From positions 248,001 through 312,000 of the forward strand of contig NZ_CAMFKM010000003.1 in assembly GCF_945957355.1 (NCBI RefSeq): 64,000 nucleotides of DNA, in the 5' to 3' direction. Below the pieces are notes generated by a model. The model saw only the letters and a list, made by a program, of their open reading frames with translations. It had not been told where the DNA came from and searched no databases. The position numbers were made by a program, and so were the translations under genes. Origin of the DNA: an uncultured Reyranella sp. GTDB lineage: Bacteria > Pseudomonadota > Alphaproteobacteria > Reyranellales > Reyranellaceae. Positions 34,437 to 42,990 of this stretch are shown in pieces (position 1 is the first letter of the stretch; every line of letters starts with the position of its first letter).

Positions 34437-35559
34437 ATGCGCGCCGAAGCCCAAGCGATGGTGAACGAGATCGAGGAGTCGCTCGAACTCCTCAGGAGGC
34501 GTCTTTGACTACGACCGTGCGGTCGTACGTCTCGATGAGCTGAACGCGCGCGCCGAGGATCCGGCGCTGTGGAACGATCCGAAGGAAGCGGAGAAGGTGA
34601 TGCGCGAGCGCACCCGGCTCGAAGCGTCGATCGGTGCGATCAAGCGCCTGCGGGCGGCAGTCGACGACAATGTCGGCCTGATCGAGATGGCCGAAGCCGA
34701 GAAGGACGAGGCCACCATCGCCGAGTGCGAGAAAGCGCTGCGCGAGGCGACGGGTGAGGCCAAGGCGGCGCGGCTCGAGACGCTGCTGTCGGGCGAGGCC
34801 GACGCCAACAACGCCTATATCGAGATCAACGCCGGCGCCGGCGGCACCGAGGCGCAGGACTGGGCCGAGATGCTGGCTCGCATGTACACGCGCTGGGCCG
34901 AGCGCCGCGGCTACAAGGTGAGCTGGCTCGAGGAAAGTGCCGGCGAAGAGGCCGGCATCAAGTCCTGCGCCTACAAGGTCGAGGGTCCCAACGCCTATGG
35001 TTGGCTGAAGACCGAGAGCGGCGTGCACCGGCTGGTGCGTATCTCCCCGTTCGACGGCAATGCGCGGCGCCAGACCTCGTTCGCCTCGGTCTGGGTCTAC
35101 CCCGAGGTGGATGACAACATCGAGATCGAACTGGTCGATAAGGATCTTCGGGTCGACACCTATCGTGCGTCGGGCGCCGGCGGCCAGCACGTCAACAAGA
35201 CCGATTCCGCGGTGCGCATCACCCATCTGCCGACCGGTATTGCCGTCGCCGTCCAGCAGGAGCGCTCGCAGCACCAGAACCGCGCCAAGGCGATCCAGAT
35301 GCTGAAGGCGCGCCTCTACGAGGTCGAACTGCAGAAGCGCGAGGCCGAGCGTCTCGAGGCTGAGGCCAACAAGACCGACATCGGCTGGGGTCACCAGATC
35401 CGCTCCTACGTGTTGCAGCCCTACCAGATGGTGAAGGACCTGCGGACCAACGTGGAGCGATCGGACCCGCAGAAGGTGCTCGACGGCGACCTCGACGAGT
35501 TCATGGCCGCCTCGCTCGCCGCCCGCGTGGGCGAGGGCAAGGACAAGGAAGCCGCGTAA
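34437..35559 (+). CDS. prfB: Peptide chain release factor 2, made by programmed +1 frameshifting
   Basis: Recognises UGA and UAA stop codons. The frame starts ATG 34437 and runs 23 codons to an in-frame TGA at 34506-34508. The site CTT-TGA-C preceded by AGGAGG with three bases between is the classic RF2 frameshift signal, so the ribosome slips +1 and continues at GAC 34507. The product is about 373 residues, close to the usual 365. It has the anticodon-like SPF (VRISPFDG) and the GGQ motif (GAGGQHVNKTDSAVR). A gene caller that ignores the shift will start inside the gene. Confidence 0.96.
34494..34509 (+). promoter_or_regulatory. RF2 programmed +1 frameshift signal
   Basis: Internal Shine-Dalgarno AGGAGG (34494-34499), CGT, then the slippery CTT-TGA-C (34503-34509). 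The spacing is the same as in E. coli prfB (AGGGGG-TAT-CTT-TGA-C). Low RF2 slows termination at TGA and favours the shift, giving autoregulation. Confidence 0.94.
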
Positions 35560-35575
35560 AGAGCAGGAGCCGACG

Positions 35576-35785
35576 ATGGCGGGTATGTGGTTCGTGTTCG
35601 AAGCCGAGTATCAGATAGAGGACCGCCGGGCGAACTGGAACAAGCCGGTGCCCGAAACGATGGCCTGGCACGGTCCCTATGCGACCGAGAAGGAAGCGGA
35701 CGAGGTTGCGCTGGCCCGCATGTGGGCCAAGATCGACCTCTACGCCCACAAGGCGCGCACCGTGGACATGACGGTGAAGGCCTGA
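35576..35785 (+). CDS. Small unknown protein behind prfB
   Basis: The 69-residue soluble protein is rich in Trp and Tyr (MWFVFEAEYQIEDRRANWN, later ETMAWHGPYATEKEADEVALARMW). No family name is recognised. The ATG has CAGGAG upstream and lies 16 bases after the prfB stop, so it is probably co-transcribed. The ordered strand-helix look and the real ribosome binding site argue that it is a gene. Confidence 0.75.
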   Translation: MAGMWFVFEAEYQIEDRRANWNKPVPETMAWHGPYATEKEADEVALARMWAKIDLYAHKARTVDMTVKA

Positions 35786-35843
35786 CGCCTTAGCTGGTCC
35801 GTCGATTGCATCTCCGCTCCGGGCAACGGCGGAGAGGCGCACC

Positions 35844-37148
35844 TTGGCGGCACGGCAATTCCATCTCGGCTGGTTTCTCGGCAACAGTTTCGGCGTGCAC
35901 GGCTGGAGCCAGCCCTGGTCCGGTGTCGATGCGCGCGAATGGGCACAGCCAGACCTTCATGTCGAACTGGCCAAGGCGCTGGAACGCGCCTGCTTCGATT
36001 GCCTCCTGCTCGAGGACTCGCTGTTCGTGCCGGACAACTACGGCGGCTCGATGGATTTCTATCTCAAGCGGGCCCTGCGCGCGCCGAAGAACGATCCGCT
36101 GCCGCTGGTGCCGCTGATCGCGCAGGCGACGCGGCACCTCGGCATCGTGCCGACCATCTCGACCAGCTTCTATCCGCCGTTCCTGCTGGCCCGCCTGATC
36201 GCGACGCTCGACCTGATGTCGAAGGGCCGTGTGGGCTGCAACTTCGTGACCTCGACCGCGGAACGGGCGGCGCAGAATTTCGGACTGGACGCGCATCTCG
36301 AACACGACCTGCGCTACGAGATGGCCGACGAATTCGTGGCGCTGGCAACGAAGCTCTGGTCGTCGTGGGAAGCCGACGCGATCGTCATGGACGAGAAGTC
36401 CGGCACCTTCGTTGATCCCGCGAAGGTCCATGCCGTCGATTTCAAGGGCCGGTTCTTTTCTTCACGCGGACCGCTCAACACCGCGCGGCCGCCGCAGGGA
36501 CGGCCGGTGCTGGTCCAGGCCGGCGGCTCACCGCAGGGCAAGGCCTTCGCCGCCCGGCACATGGACATCGTGATCGCAGCCCTCGGTACGGTCGCGGAGA
36601 TGAAGGCGTTTCGCGACGACATGCGCGCGCGCCTTTCCGCAGAAGGTCGCGACCCCGACAGCTGCAAGGTGCTGTTCGTCGTATCGCCGACCCTGGGCGA
36701 GACCAACGAGGAAGCGGAAGAGCGCGTTCGTCGCCGGAAGGCGCAGCGCGAGGCCGCGCCCGAGATCACGCTGGCTATGATGGGCAGCCTCACGGACATC
36801 GACTTCTCGACCTTCGATCTCGATGCGCCGCTGGCCGAGCTCACGACCAACGGCCAGCAGGGGACGCTGAAGCGCTTCCTGGCGCAGGGCCGCACCTTGC
36901 GAGAGGTGGCGAGCAACTACAGCTTCGGCTTCGAGCACGCGGTGGCTGGAACGACCCGGCGCGTCGCAGACGTGATGGAAGAGGCGATGGAGCGGGTGGG
37001 CGGCGACGGCTTCATGTTCAGCGGGCCGCTCAGCCGTCGCTATGTCGCGGAGATCACGGACGGGCTGGTGCCGGAACTGCAACGGCGCGGCCTGGTTCGC
37101 ACTGCGTACTCGCACGCGCATTTCCGGGACAATCTGTTTGCATTCTGA
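35844..37148 (+). CDS. LLM-class flavin-dependent monooxygenase (NtaA/SnaA/DszA family)
   Basis: The 434-residue FMNH2-dependent monooxygenase with a TIM-barrel fold belongs to the family that acts on nitrilotriacetate, sulfonates, dibenzothiophene sulfone and similar compounds. Visible: FHLGWFLGNSFGVHGWSQPW at the start, DCLLLEDSLFVPDNYGGS, VGCNFVTSTAERAAQNFGLD and RPVLVQAGGSPQGKAFAARH. The TTG start at 35844 is supported by GGAGAGG with six bases of spacing. The specific substrate is unknown. A flavin reductase partner is not encoded in the window. Confidence 0.9.
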   Translation: MAARQFHLGWFLGNSFGVHGWSQPWSGVDAREWAQPDLHVELAKALERACFDCLLLEDSLFVPDNYGGSMDFYLKRALRAPKNDPLPLVPLIAQATRHLGIVPTISTSFYPPFLLARLIATLDLMSKGRVGCNFVTSTAERAAQNFGLDAHLEHDLRYEMADEFVALATKLWSSWEADAIVMDEKSGTFVDPAKVHAVDFKGRFFSSRGPLNTARPPQGRPVLVQAGGSPQGKAFAARHMDIVIAALGTVAEMKAFRDDMRARLSAEGRDPDSCKVLFVVSPTLGETNEEAEERVRRRKAQREAAPEITLAMMGSLTDIDFSTFDLDAPLAELTTNGQQGTLKRFLAQGRTLREVASNYSFGFEHAVAGTTRRVADVMEEAMERVGGDGFMFSGPLSRRYVAEITDGLVPELQRRGLVRTAYSHAHFRDNLFAF

Positions 37149-37224
37149 GCGGTGGGCGCCACTCTGATGACCACCTCGTCGGAGCCGCCTCATCGCCAGT
37201 CCACTCTACGTCGCGCTCGGCGCC

Positions 37225-38382
37225 ATGACGGTGCAGCAGACCTTCGCTACCCTGGGACGGTCGACGGTACCGCTGATCGCCGCGGCCATCGTGGTCGATC
37301 TCGGCATCGAAGCGGCACTGGTCGGCGTCTATCTCGCGATCGGTTCGGTCGCGGCCTTCCTGACGACTGTGGGCTGCGGCGGATTCATCCTGCGGTACGG
37401 AGCGGTGCGCATGACGCAGGTCGGCATGGCGGCGCTGGGCGTCGGCCTCGCGATCACGACCGCGGGCTGGTTGCCGCTCTTCGCAGCCGGCGCCTTCATC
37501 GGCGGGCTCGGGCAGGCGGTTTCGACGCCGTCGAGTTCGCATCTCCTCGGTCGGCTGGCACCCCGGCACCTGGCGCCGCTGGTCTTCTCGATCAAGCAGT
37601 GCGGCGTGCCGGTCGGATTGATGCTGGCCGGTGTGGTGGCGCCGGCGCTGGTGGTCGAGGCCGGTTGGCGGGTGGCGCTGCTGGTCATTGCACTGGCCTC
37701 CTTCCTGATCGTGCTGGCGCTGCAGCCGCTGCGCGCGGGCTTCGACGTCGATCGCAATCCTGCCCAGCCGCTTTCACCGGCCGACATCCGGGCTAATGTG
37801 CTCGGCGTCCTGCGCGATCCCGCGCTGCGCATGTTGTGCGTCGCGATGTTCAGCTTCGTAGGCCTGCAGTCGCTCTTCACCGGCTTCTTCGTGCTCTACC
37901 TGGTGCGCGGCCTGGGCTACGACCTCGAGCGGGCGGGCCAGGTCTTCGCCATCGCCATCGTCGTCGCGGTCCCGGCGCGCATCGGCTGGGGCTGGCTCGC
38001 CTCGCGCTTCGTGCCGCCGGCGACCCTGCTGGCCTTCCTCGGCATCGGCATGGCCGGCGCTGCCGTTCTCACGGCTTCGATCGATCCCGGCTGGCCGACC
38101 TGGGCCGCGGCCGCAATCGCCACGGCGCTGAGCGTGACCGGCGTGAGCTGGCACGGCGTGCTGCTGGCCGAGGTGGCGCGCCTGTCGCCGGTCGGCCGGA
38201 TCGGCGCCACCACGGGCGCGGTCCTGGCCTTCGGCGATGCCGGCGCCCTGATCCTGCCGCTGCTGTTCAGCGCCGCCCTGTCGCTGACGGGCGGCTACGC
38301 CACCGGCTTTCTGATCGGTGCGACCCTGGCGCTCGGCGTCGGTCTGTTCGGCCTCTGGCGACGAGTCTGCTGGCAACGCTAG
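37225..38382 (+). CDS. Major facilitator superfamily transporter, N-terminus probably affected by a frameshift
   Basis: The 385-residue protein has about 11-12 hydrophobic segments of the YbfB/CynX-like MFS type. The ATG at 37225 cuts into the first membrane segment and has no ribosome binding site. The codons just upstream in the same frame read LIASPLYVALGA, which looks like a natural N-terminus of such transporters. They run back to an in-frame stop without any start codon. An ATG at 37167 (MTTSSEPP) lies in the next frame, so one extra base near 37190 would explain the break. Substrate unknown. Confidence 0.82.
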   Translation: MTVQQTFATLGRSTVPLIAAAIVVDLGIEAALVGVYLAIGSVAAFLTTVGCGGFILRYGAVRMTQVGMAALGVGLAITTAGWLPLFAAGAFIGGLGQAVSTPSSSHLLGRLAPRHLAPLVFSIKQCGVPVGLMLAGVVAPALVVEAGWRVALLVIALASFLIVLALQPLRAGFDVDRNPAQPLSPADIRANVLGVLRDPALRMLCVAMFSFVGLQSLFTGFFVLYLVRGLGYDLERAGQVFAIAIVVAVPARIGWGWLASRFVPPATLLAFLGIGMAGAAVLTASIDPGWPTWAAAAIATALSVTGVSWHGVLLAEVARLSPVGRIGATTGAVLAFGDAGALILPLLFSAALSLTGGYATGFLIGATLALGVGLFGLWRRVCWQR

Positions 38383-38419
38383 CAGGCTGGCGATGGAGGG
38401 GGTGCGACATCCGTTTCAT

Positions 38420-38452
38420 TTGTTTCGTTTATTGCGCTTGTTTCGTTTATTG
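38420..38452 (+). repeat. Tandem 15-bp direct repeat upstream of a Bug-protein gene
   Basis: TTGTTTCGTTTATTG occurs twice (38420-38434 and 38438-38452) separated by CGC, an exact period of 18. A related CCGTTTCAT precedes it. The 210-bp gap between the MFS and Bug-protein genes contains nothing else recognisable. The unit resembles the reverse complement of the 4250-4290 spacer. Confidence 0.7.
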
Positions 38453-38592
38453 GCCGCGATTCCGCCTTCCGCACGGCCGGACGATGCGGCCACTTCCTGT
38501 TCGAGCGTAGCGGCGAGGAGCCGCCGGCTGGCCTTTCCTGACAGTTGGTGTAGCCTTTCCGGCAAAACAAGTGCCTGGGAGGGCAAACGACC

Positions 38593-39588
38593 ATGGACAA
38601 CCGCAGGAAGACTCCGGCGAAGGTCGGACGGCGACTTTTTCTCGGCGGCACCGCTGCTGGCCTCGTCGCGGCGCCATCCATCGTGTCGGCGCAGAATGAC
38701 TGGCCCAACAAGCAGATCCGCGTCGTCATTCCCTATCCGCCGGGCGGCCCCTCCGACGTCACGACGCGCATCGTACTCGAGCGCGCCGGTGCGTTGCTGG
38801 GGCAGAGCATCCTGTTCGACAACAAGGCCGGCGCCAGCGGCGCGATCGGCGCCGAGCACGTCATCAAGAGCGCGCCGGCCGACGGCTATACCTTCCTGAC
38901 GACGACCACGGCGATGGTCTGCATCACCGAGCATCTCCAGCCGCTGCCTTACGATACGTCGAAGGACCTGGTGGCGGTGGCGCGCACCGCGACCTCGTGG
39001 ATGGGGATGGGCATCAACCCGCAGGTACCGGCCAACAACCTCCAGGAATTCATCGCCTACGCCAAGGCGAACCCCGGCAAGGTCAATTTCGGCTCGGCAG
39101 GGCTCGCCACCATCACCCAGCTCTACGGCGAGATCTTCAACATCGAGGCCGGCGTGAAGATGGTTCACGTGCCCTACAAGGGCAGCGCCCCGGCGACCAA
39201 CGACCTGCTGTCAGGCCAGATCCAGGTGCAGTTCGACCCGACGACCCTGCCGCACATCGCCGCCGGCCGCCTGAAGTGCTTTGCCGTGCTGGGGGAGAAG
39301 CGCTGGCCCGGTAAGCCGGACATACCCACCCTGAAGGAGCAGGGGCTGGGCAAGATCGGCGGCGATGCCTGGTATGGCATCCTGGCGGCCAGGGGAACGC
39401 CGCAGGCCGCCATCGACAGGATGTCCGCGGCGATCGGCGAGGCGGTCAAGGACCCGGCCCTGAACGAGAAGCTGGTGGCGAGCGGCAACTACTCGAGCTT
39501 CCAGGACACGAAGACATTCCAGGCCACCATCGGACGCGAGCGCGTGTCGTTCGGTGAGATCATCAGGAAGGCTGACATCAAGGTCTGA
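38593..39588 (+). CDS. Bug-family (TctC) periplasmic solute-binding protein, orphan
   Basis: The 331-residue protein has a Tat-like signal (VGRRLFLGGTAAGLVAAPSIVSA). The mature part has IRVVIPYPPGGPSDVTTRIV, FDNKAGASGAIGAEHVIKSA, VNFGSAGLATITQLYGEIF and HVPYKGSAPATNDLLSGQIQ, all standard for the family. It probably binds a carboxylate-type solute. No membrane partner genes are near. It may belong with the following VOC protein gene (71 bases downstream). Confidence 0.9.
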   Translation: MDNRRKTPAKVGRRLFLGGTAAGLVAAPSIVSAQNDWPNKQIRVVIPYPPGGPSDVTTRIVLERAGALLGQSILFDNKAGASGAIGAEHVIKSAPADGYTFLTTTTAMVCITEHLQPLPYDTSKDLVAVARTATSWMGMGINPQVPANNLQEFIAYAKANPGKVNFGSAGLATITQLYGEIFNIEAGVKMVHVPYKGSAPATNDLLSGQIQVQFDPTTLPHIAAGRLKCFAVLGEKRWPGKPDIPTLKEQGLGKIGGDAWYGILAARGTPQAAIDRMSAAIGEAVKDPALNEKLVASGNYSSFQDTKTFQATIGRERVSFGEIIRKADIKV

Positions 39589-39659
39589 GCAGGCCGCATT
39601 GCCGTCTGACAGCCACGTCCGCCAGCCTCTATACTGCGGCCGGTTGAGGAGGGCAGGTC

Positions 39660-40607
39660 ATGACCAAGCCGGGTGCCAGACAGTACGACCGCAGCGCCGA
39701 GGACCTCGGCAACATCGTGGCGCTGGAGCATGTCAATCTCGGGATCGCCGACCAGGGACTGGCGACGGTCTTCTACATGACGGGGCTCGGCCTGACGCGC
39801 GATCCCTACATGATGACCGGCATCGACAATATGTGGGTCAATGTCGGGCGCAGCCAGTTCCACCTGCCGACGATGGCCGGAGCGCAGCGCCTGCGGGGGC
39901 GGGTCGGGCTCGTGATTCCCGACCGCGAGGCGCTGCTGCAACGTCTCGACCGGGTGAAAGGCATGCTCGGCGACACGCGCTTTGCCTTCGCCGAGCGCGA
40001 AGACCATGTCGCGGTGAGCTGTCCCTGGGGCAATCGCATCCTGTGTCACGAGCCGTCGGCGCGCTTCGACGGCATGGGACTGGGCATGGCCTATGTCGAG
40101 TTCGATGTGCCCCGCGGCGCGGCCGGGGGGATCGCCGGCTTCTATCGCGATGTCTTCGCGACCGGTGCACGCGTCGAGGGATCGGCAGCGCATGTTTCCG
40201 TCGGCATCGGCCAGGAACTGATCTTCCGTGAGAGCGATGCCGCGCCCGAGGCCTATGACGGGCATCATATCCAGGTCTATGTCGCGAATTTCTCCGGGCC
40301 CTATCGGGCGCTGGTCGAGCGCGGACTGGTGACCGAGGAGAGCAACCAGCACCAGTACCGGTTCCAGCACATCGCCGATCCGGCCACCGGCAAGGCGCTG
40401 TTCGAGATCGAGCATGAGGTGCGCAGCCTGCGCCATCCGATGCATGCGCGGCCCCTGGTCAACCGCAATCCCCAGCAGACCAATCGCGCCTACGTGCCCG
40501 GCCGCGACGGATGGGTACCCGAGCCGATGATCCCGGATATGGACGATCCGCGCGCCGGGATGCGCCGCAAACGCTTCGAGGAAGCAGCACGCCGGGTGGC
40601 CGGCTGA
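39660..40607 (+). CDS. VOC-superfamily protein (possible ring-cleavage dioxygenase or lyase)
   Basis: The 315-residue protein has two beta-alpha-beta-beta-beta halves: VALEHVNLGIADQGLATVFY at the start and a second repeat near 145-260 (MAYVEFDVPRG, HHIQVYVANFSG, FEIEHEVRSLRHP). Candidate metal ligands are His/Glu residues in HVNLGI, HHIQVY and FEIEHE. The C-terminal 60 residues are Arg/Pro-rich and unusual for the fold. Substrate unknown. The stop overlaps the next ATG by one base (TGATG). Confidence 0.8.
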   Translation: MTKPGARQYDRSAEDLGNIVALEHVNLGIADQGLATVFYMTGLGLTRDPYMMTGIDNMWVNVGRSQFHLPTMAGAQRLRGRVGLVIPDREALLQRLDRVKGMLGDTRFAFAEREDHVAVSCPWGNRILCHEPSARFDGMGLGMAYVEFDVPRGAAGGIAGFYRDVFATGARVEGSAAHVSVGIGQELIFRESDAAPEAYDGHHIQVYVANFSGPYRALVERGLVTEESNQHQYRFQHIADPATGKALFEIEHEVRSLRHPMHARPLVNRNPQQTNRAYVPGRDGWVPEPMIPDMDDPRAGMRRKRFEEAARRVAG

Positions 40608-40870
40608 TGCTCGGACTCACTCTGAAGATCTTGGGCTTCGGTTTGCTGGGCATCGTCGTGACGCCCATCGTGGTCGGGATCGTGGGGCTCACGCTCGCGT
40701 ACAGCCTCGATTCCCGCTGCGGCACGCCGGGCGATTCGGGCGGCTGCGAGATGGGTATCGCCTCCCTCGCTGTCGCCTCGGCGCTGCCGGGCCTGGCGAT
40801 CGGCGTTGCTTTCGCGCTCTATCTCCACTTCCGCAAGAAGCGCGCGACGCCGCCCGCACCGCGCCCGTGA
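40607..40870 (+). CDS. Small unknown membrane protein
   Basis: The 87-residue protein has two hydrophobic segments (about 2-33 and 50-73) joined by a short loop with two Cys (SRCGTPGDSGGCEMG) that could form a disulfide, and a basic Pro-rich tail. The ATG overlaps the VOC-protein stop (TGATG) and its stop overlaps the next start (GTGA). Such couplings on both sides support a real gene. No family recognised. Confidence 0.72.
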   Translation: MLGLTLKILGFGLLGIVVTPIVVGIVGLTLAYSLDSRCGTPGDSGGCEMGIASLAVASALPGLAIGVAFALYLHFRKKRATPPAPRP

Positions 40871-41583
40871 CGCCGCCGGACGCTTCGGCCCTCGACAAGC
40901 TCCGGGGCCGCATCCAGGCGCTGCGCGCCAAGACGATCGACAATGGCTGCACCGAAGGCGAGGCGCTGGCGGCGGCGGCCAAGGTGGCCGAGCTGCTCGC
41001 CCGCTACGAGTTGTCGCTGAGCGACGTCGAGATCCGCGAAACGCAGTGCGAGGAGCGGGTCTACGAGACCCGGCTCAAGAAGCGCATCCCGATCGACGAG
41101 TGCATCGGCGCCATCGCCGCCTTCTGCGACTGCCGGGTCTGGCGCGAGAAAAATGCGGCCGGCGAGGCGCGCTACGTCTTCTTCGGCCTGCCGGCCGACG
41201 TCGAGGTGGCGCACTACCTCACCGAACTGATCGATGGCGCGGTTCGGGCCGAGCTTGGCCGCTACAAGGTCTCGGCCGACTACAGGCGCTTCCGCCACCA
41301 GGAACGTCATCTGGCCAATGCCTCCTTCGCGCTTGGCATGTGCGCCTCCATCGCCGACCGGCTGATGGCGATGAAGGCGGAGCGCGACGAGGTCATCCGG
41401 AGCAGCGGCCGCGGGCTCGTCGTGCTGAAGGCCGCTGTCGTCGACACCGAGCTGGAAAAGCTCGGCCTGAAGCTGCGCACCGTCGAGGCCGGTCCTGGGC
41501 GCATGATTTCGCCGGCTGCCTTCGATGCCGGCGGTGCCGCTGGGGAGACAGTGAGTCTCCAGACCGGCATTGGCCGCAAGTAG
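40867..41583 (+). CDS. DUF2786-domain protein
   Basis: The 238-residue cytosolic protein has an N-terminal DUF2786 helix pair (IQALRAKTIDNGCTEGEALAAAAKVAELLARYEL), which in this family is followed by a zincin-like or DUF7168-type domain. The C-terminal half contains RRFRHQERHLANASFALGM, which fits that description. Its function is not known. It starts at GTG 40867 overlapping the preceding stop. A 156-base gap to the convergent antiporter gene follows; I see only a short CTGT triplet repeat there and no clear terminator. Confidence 0.83.
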   Translation: MTPPDASALDKLRGRIQALRAKTIDNGCTEGEALAAAAKVAELLARYELSLSDVEIRETQCEERVYETRLKKRIPIDECIGAIAAFCDCRVWREKNAAGEARYVFFGLPADVEVAHYLTELIDGAVRAELGRYKVSADYRRFRHQERHLANASFALGMCASIADRLMAMKAERDEVIRSSGRGLVVLKAAVVDTELEKLGLKLRTVEAGPGRMISPAAFDAGGAAGETVSLQTGIGRK

Positions 41584-41739
41584 CGCTTCTTGCGGCGAGG
41601 GGCGTCGGAATCAGGCAGAGGCCGAGGTCAGCGCCACAGGAGAGCCGGTCACCACGTCGCACATGCCCTCGATGCTGCGTAGCCGGCCGCTGTCTGTCTG
41701 TCTTGCGCAAATCGGGGCGGCTCAAATGTTGCGTCCGCT

Positions 41740-42990
41740 TCAGGGCGCGAAGAGCCGGCGTGCCGTCGCGCCAACCACCGCGCCCTGCACGATCACCGAA
41801 AACATCACGACGACATAGGTCGCCAGCACGATGACGTGCTTTTCAGGCCCGTCCGGCAATGCGAGTGCTAGCGCGATCGAGATGCCGCCGCGCACGCCGC
41901 CGATCACCAGGATCGAGTAAGAACCCGGCGGCAGGCTTTGCCCATGCCTCAGCGCCAGCATTGGCAGGCCCACAGAGATCGCCCGCGCGGCGAGGGTCAA
42001 CGGCACCGCCACCATGCCGATGAGGAGGAGGCGCCAATCCTCCAGTACGACGATGACCTCGATGCCGATAAGGAGGAACAGCACGGCGTTCAGGGTCTCA
42101 TCGATCAGCGACCAGAACTTGTTTACGTGCTCGCGCGTATTGTCGCTCATGGCGAGGCGGCGGCCGTGATTGCCTATGATGAGCCCGGCGACGGCCATGG
42201 CGATCGGGCCATTGACGCCAAGGCTGTGGGCCAGCGCATAGCCGCCCATCACCAAGGCAACGGTGATGAGGACCTCGAGATTGTGATCGTCGATCGACCG
42301 CAGAGCCAGGAACGCCGTCCAGCCGGCAATAAATCCGAGGGCCGCGCCGCCCAGCGCCTCCACCGCGAACAGGCTAGCTGCGCCCGCGACACTCACTTCC
42401 TCCGCCCCCGTCGCCATGCCCAGGAGCAGAGTGAACACGACGATGCCGACACCGTCGTTGAACAGGCTCTCGCCGGCCACCGTCGCTTCGAGCGTGGCTG
42501 GTATCTCGGCCGACTTGAGGATCCCCAGGACGGCGACGGGGTCGGTCGGACTGATCAGCGCGCCGAAGACGAGGCACCAGATCAACGGCAGGCTCATGCT
42601 GGCAAGGCCAAGTGCCAGCCATACCGCGCCGCCAATGAGGGCGGTCGACAGGAGTACGCCGGAGATGGTGATGAGAGCGATCGCCCAGGCCGAGCGCCGC
42701 ATCGTCTGGAGGTCGATGTGCAGGGCGCCGGCGAACAGAAGGAACGACAGAAGCCCGTCCATGACCGTCGTGTGGAAATCGATGGACCTTATGCTCTCGA
42801 CGAGTTGACGTGGAAGCGACAGCCCCGGCCACAGGGCGTTCACGGCAACGATGGCCAGGGAGGCCAGCGCGCCCATGATCGTCAGGCCGGTCGTCTGACG
42901 CAGCCCGATGAAGCGATGATTGACGTATCCGAACACCGCCGCACACACGACGACGGCCGCCGCGACATCGAAGGGCGCGAGCACCGTCAT
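41740..42990 (-). CDS. Na+/H+ antiporter, CPA1 (NhaP) family
   Basis: The 416-residue inner-membrane exchanger has about 12 hydrophobic segments. Key motifs are GALISPTDPVAVLGILK (TM4-like, cation site) and GESLFNDGVGIVVFTL with the essential ND pair, then a conserved VRGGISIALAL segment. It lacks the C-terminal RCK/TrkA-C tail present in some relatives. The ATG overlaps the DUF2254 stop by four bases (ATGA), so the two membrane proteins are co-translated, perhaps acting together in ion homeostasis (inference). Confidence 0.92.
   Translation of the reverse strand: MTVLAPFDVAAAVVVCAAVFGYVNHRFIGLRQTTGLTIMGALASLAIVAVNALWPGLSLPRQLVESIRSIDFHTTVMDGLLSFLLFAGALHIDLQTMRRSAWAIALITISGVLLSTALIGGAVWLALGLASMSLPLIWCLVFGALISPTDPVAVLGILKSAEIPATLEATVAGESLFNDGVGIVVFTLLLGMATGAEEVSVAGAASLFAVEALGGAALGFIAGWTAFLALRSIDDHNLEVLITVALVMGGYALAHSLGVNGPIAMAVAGLIIGNHGRRLAMSDNTREHVNKFWSLIDETLNAVLFLLIGIEVIVVLEDWRLLLIGMVAVPLTLAARAISVGLPMLALRHGQSLPPGSYSILVIGGVRGGISIALALALPDGPEKHVIVLATYVVVMFSVIVQGAVVGATARRLFAP

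Noticed and set aside
34597..35559. prfB starting at the internal ATG 34597
   Set aside because: It misses the conserved N-terminal helix; the upstream frame with the RF2 frameshift signal explains the full protein.
41584..41739. Small RNA or terminator between the DUF2786 and antiporter genes
   Set aside because: No stable hairpin with T run and no promoter pattern seen; only a short CTGT triplet repeat.
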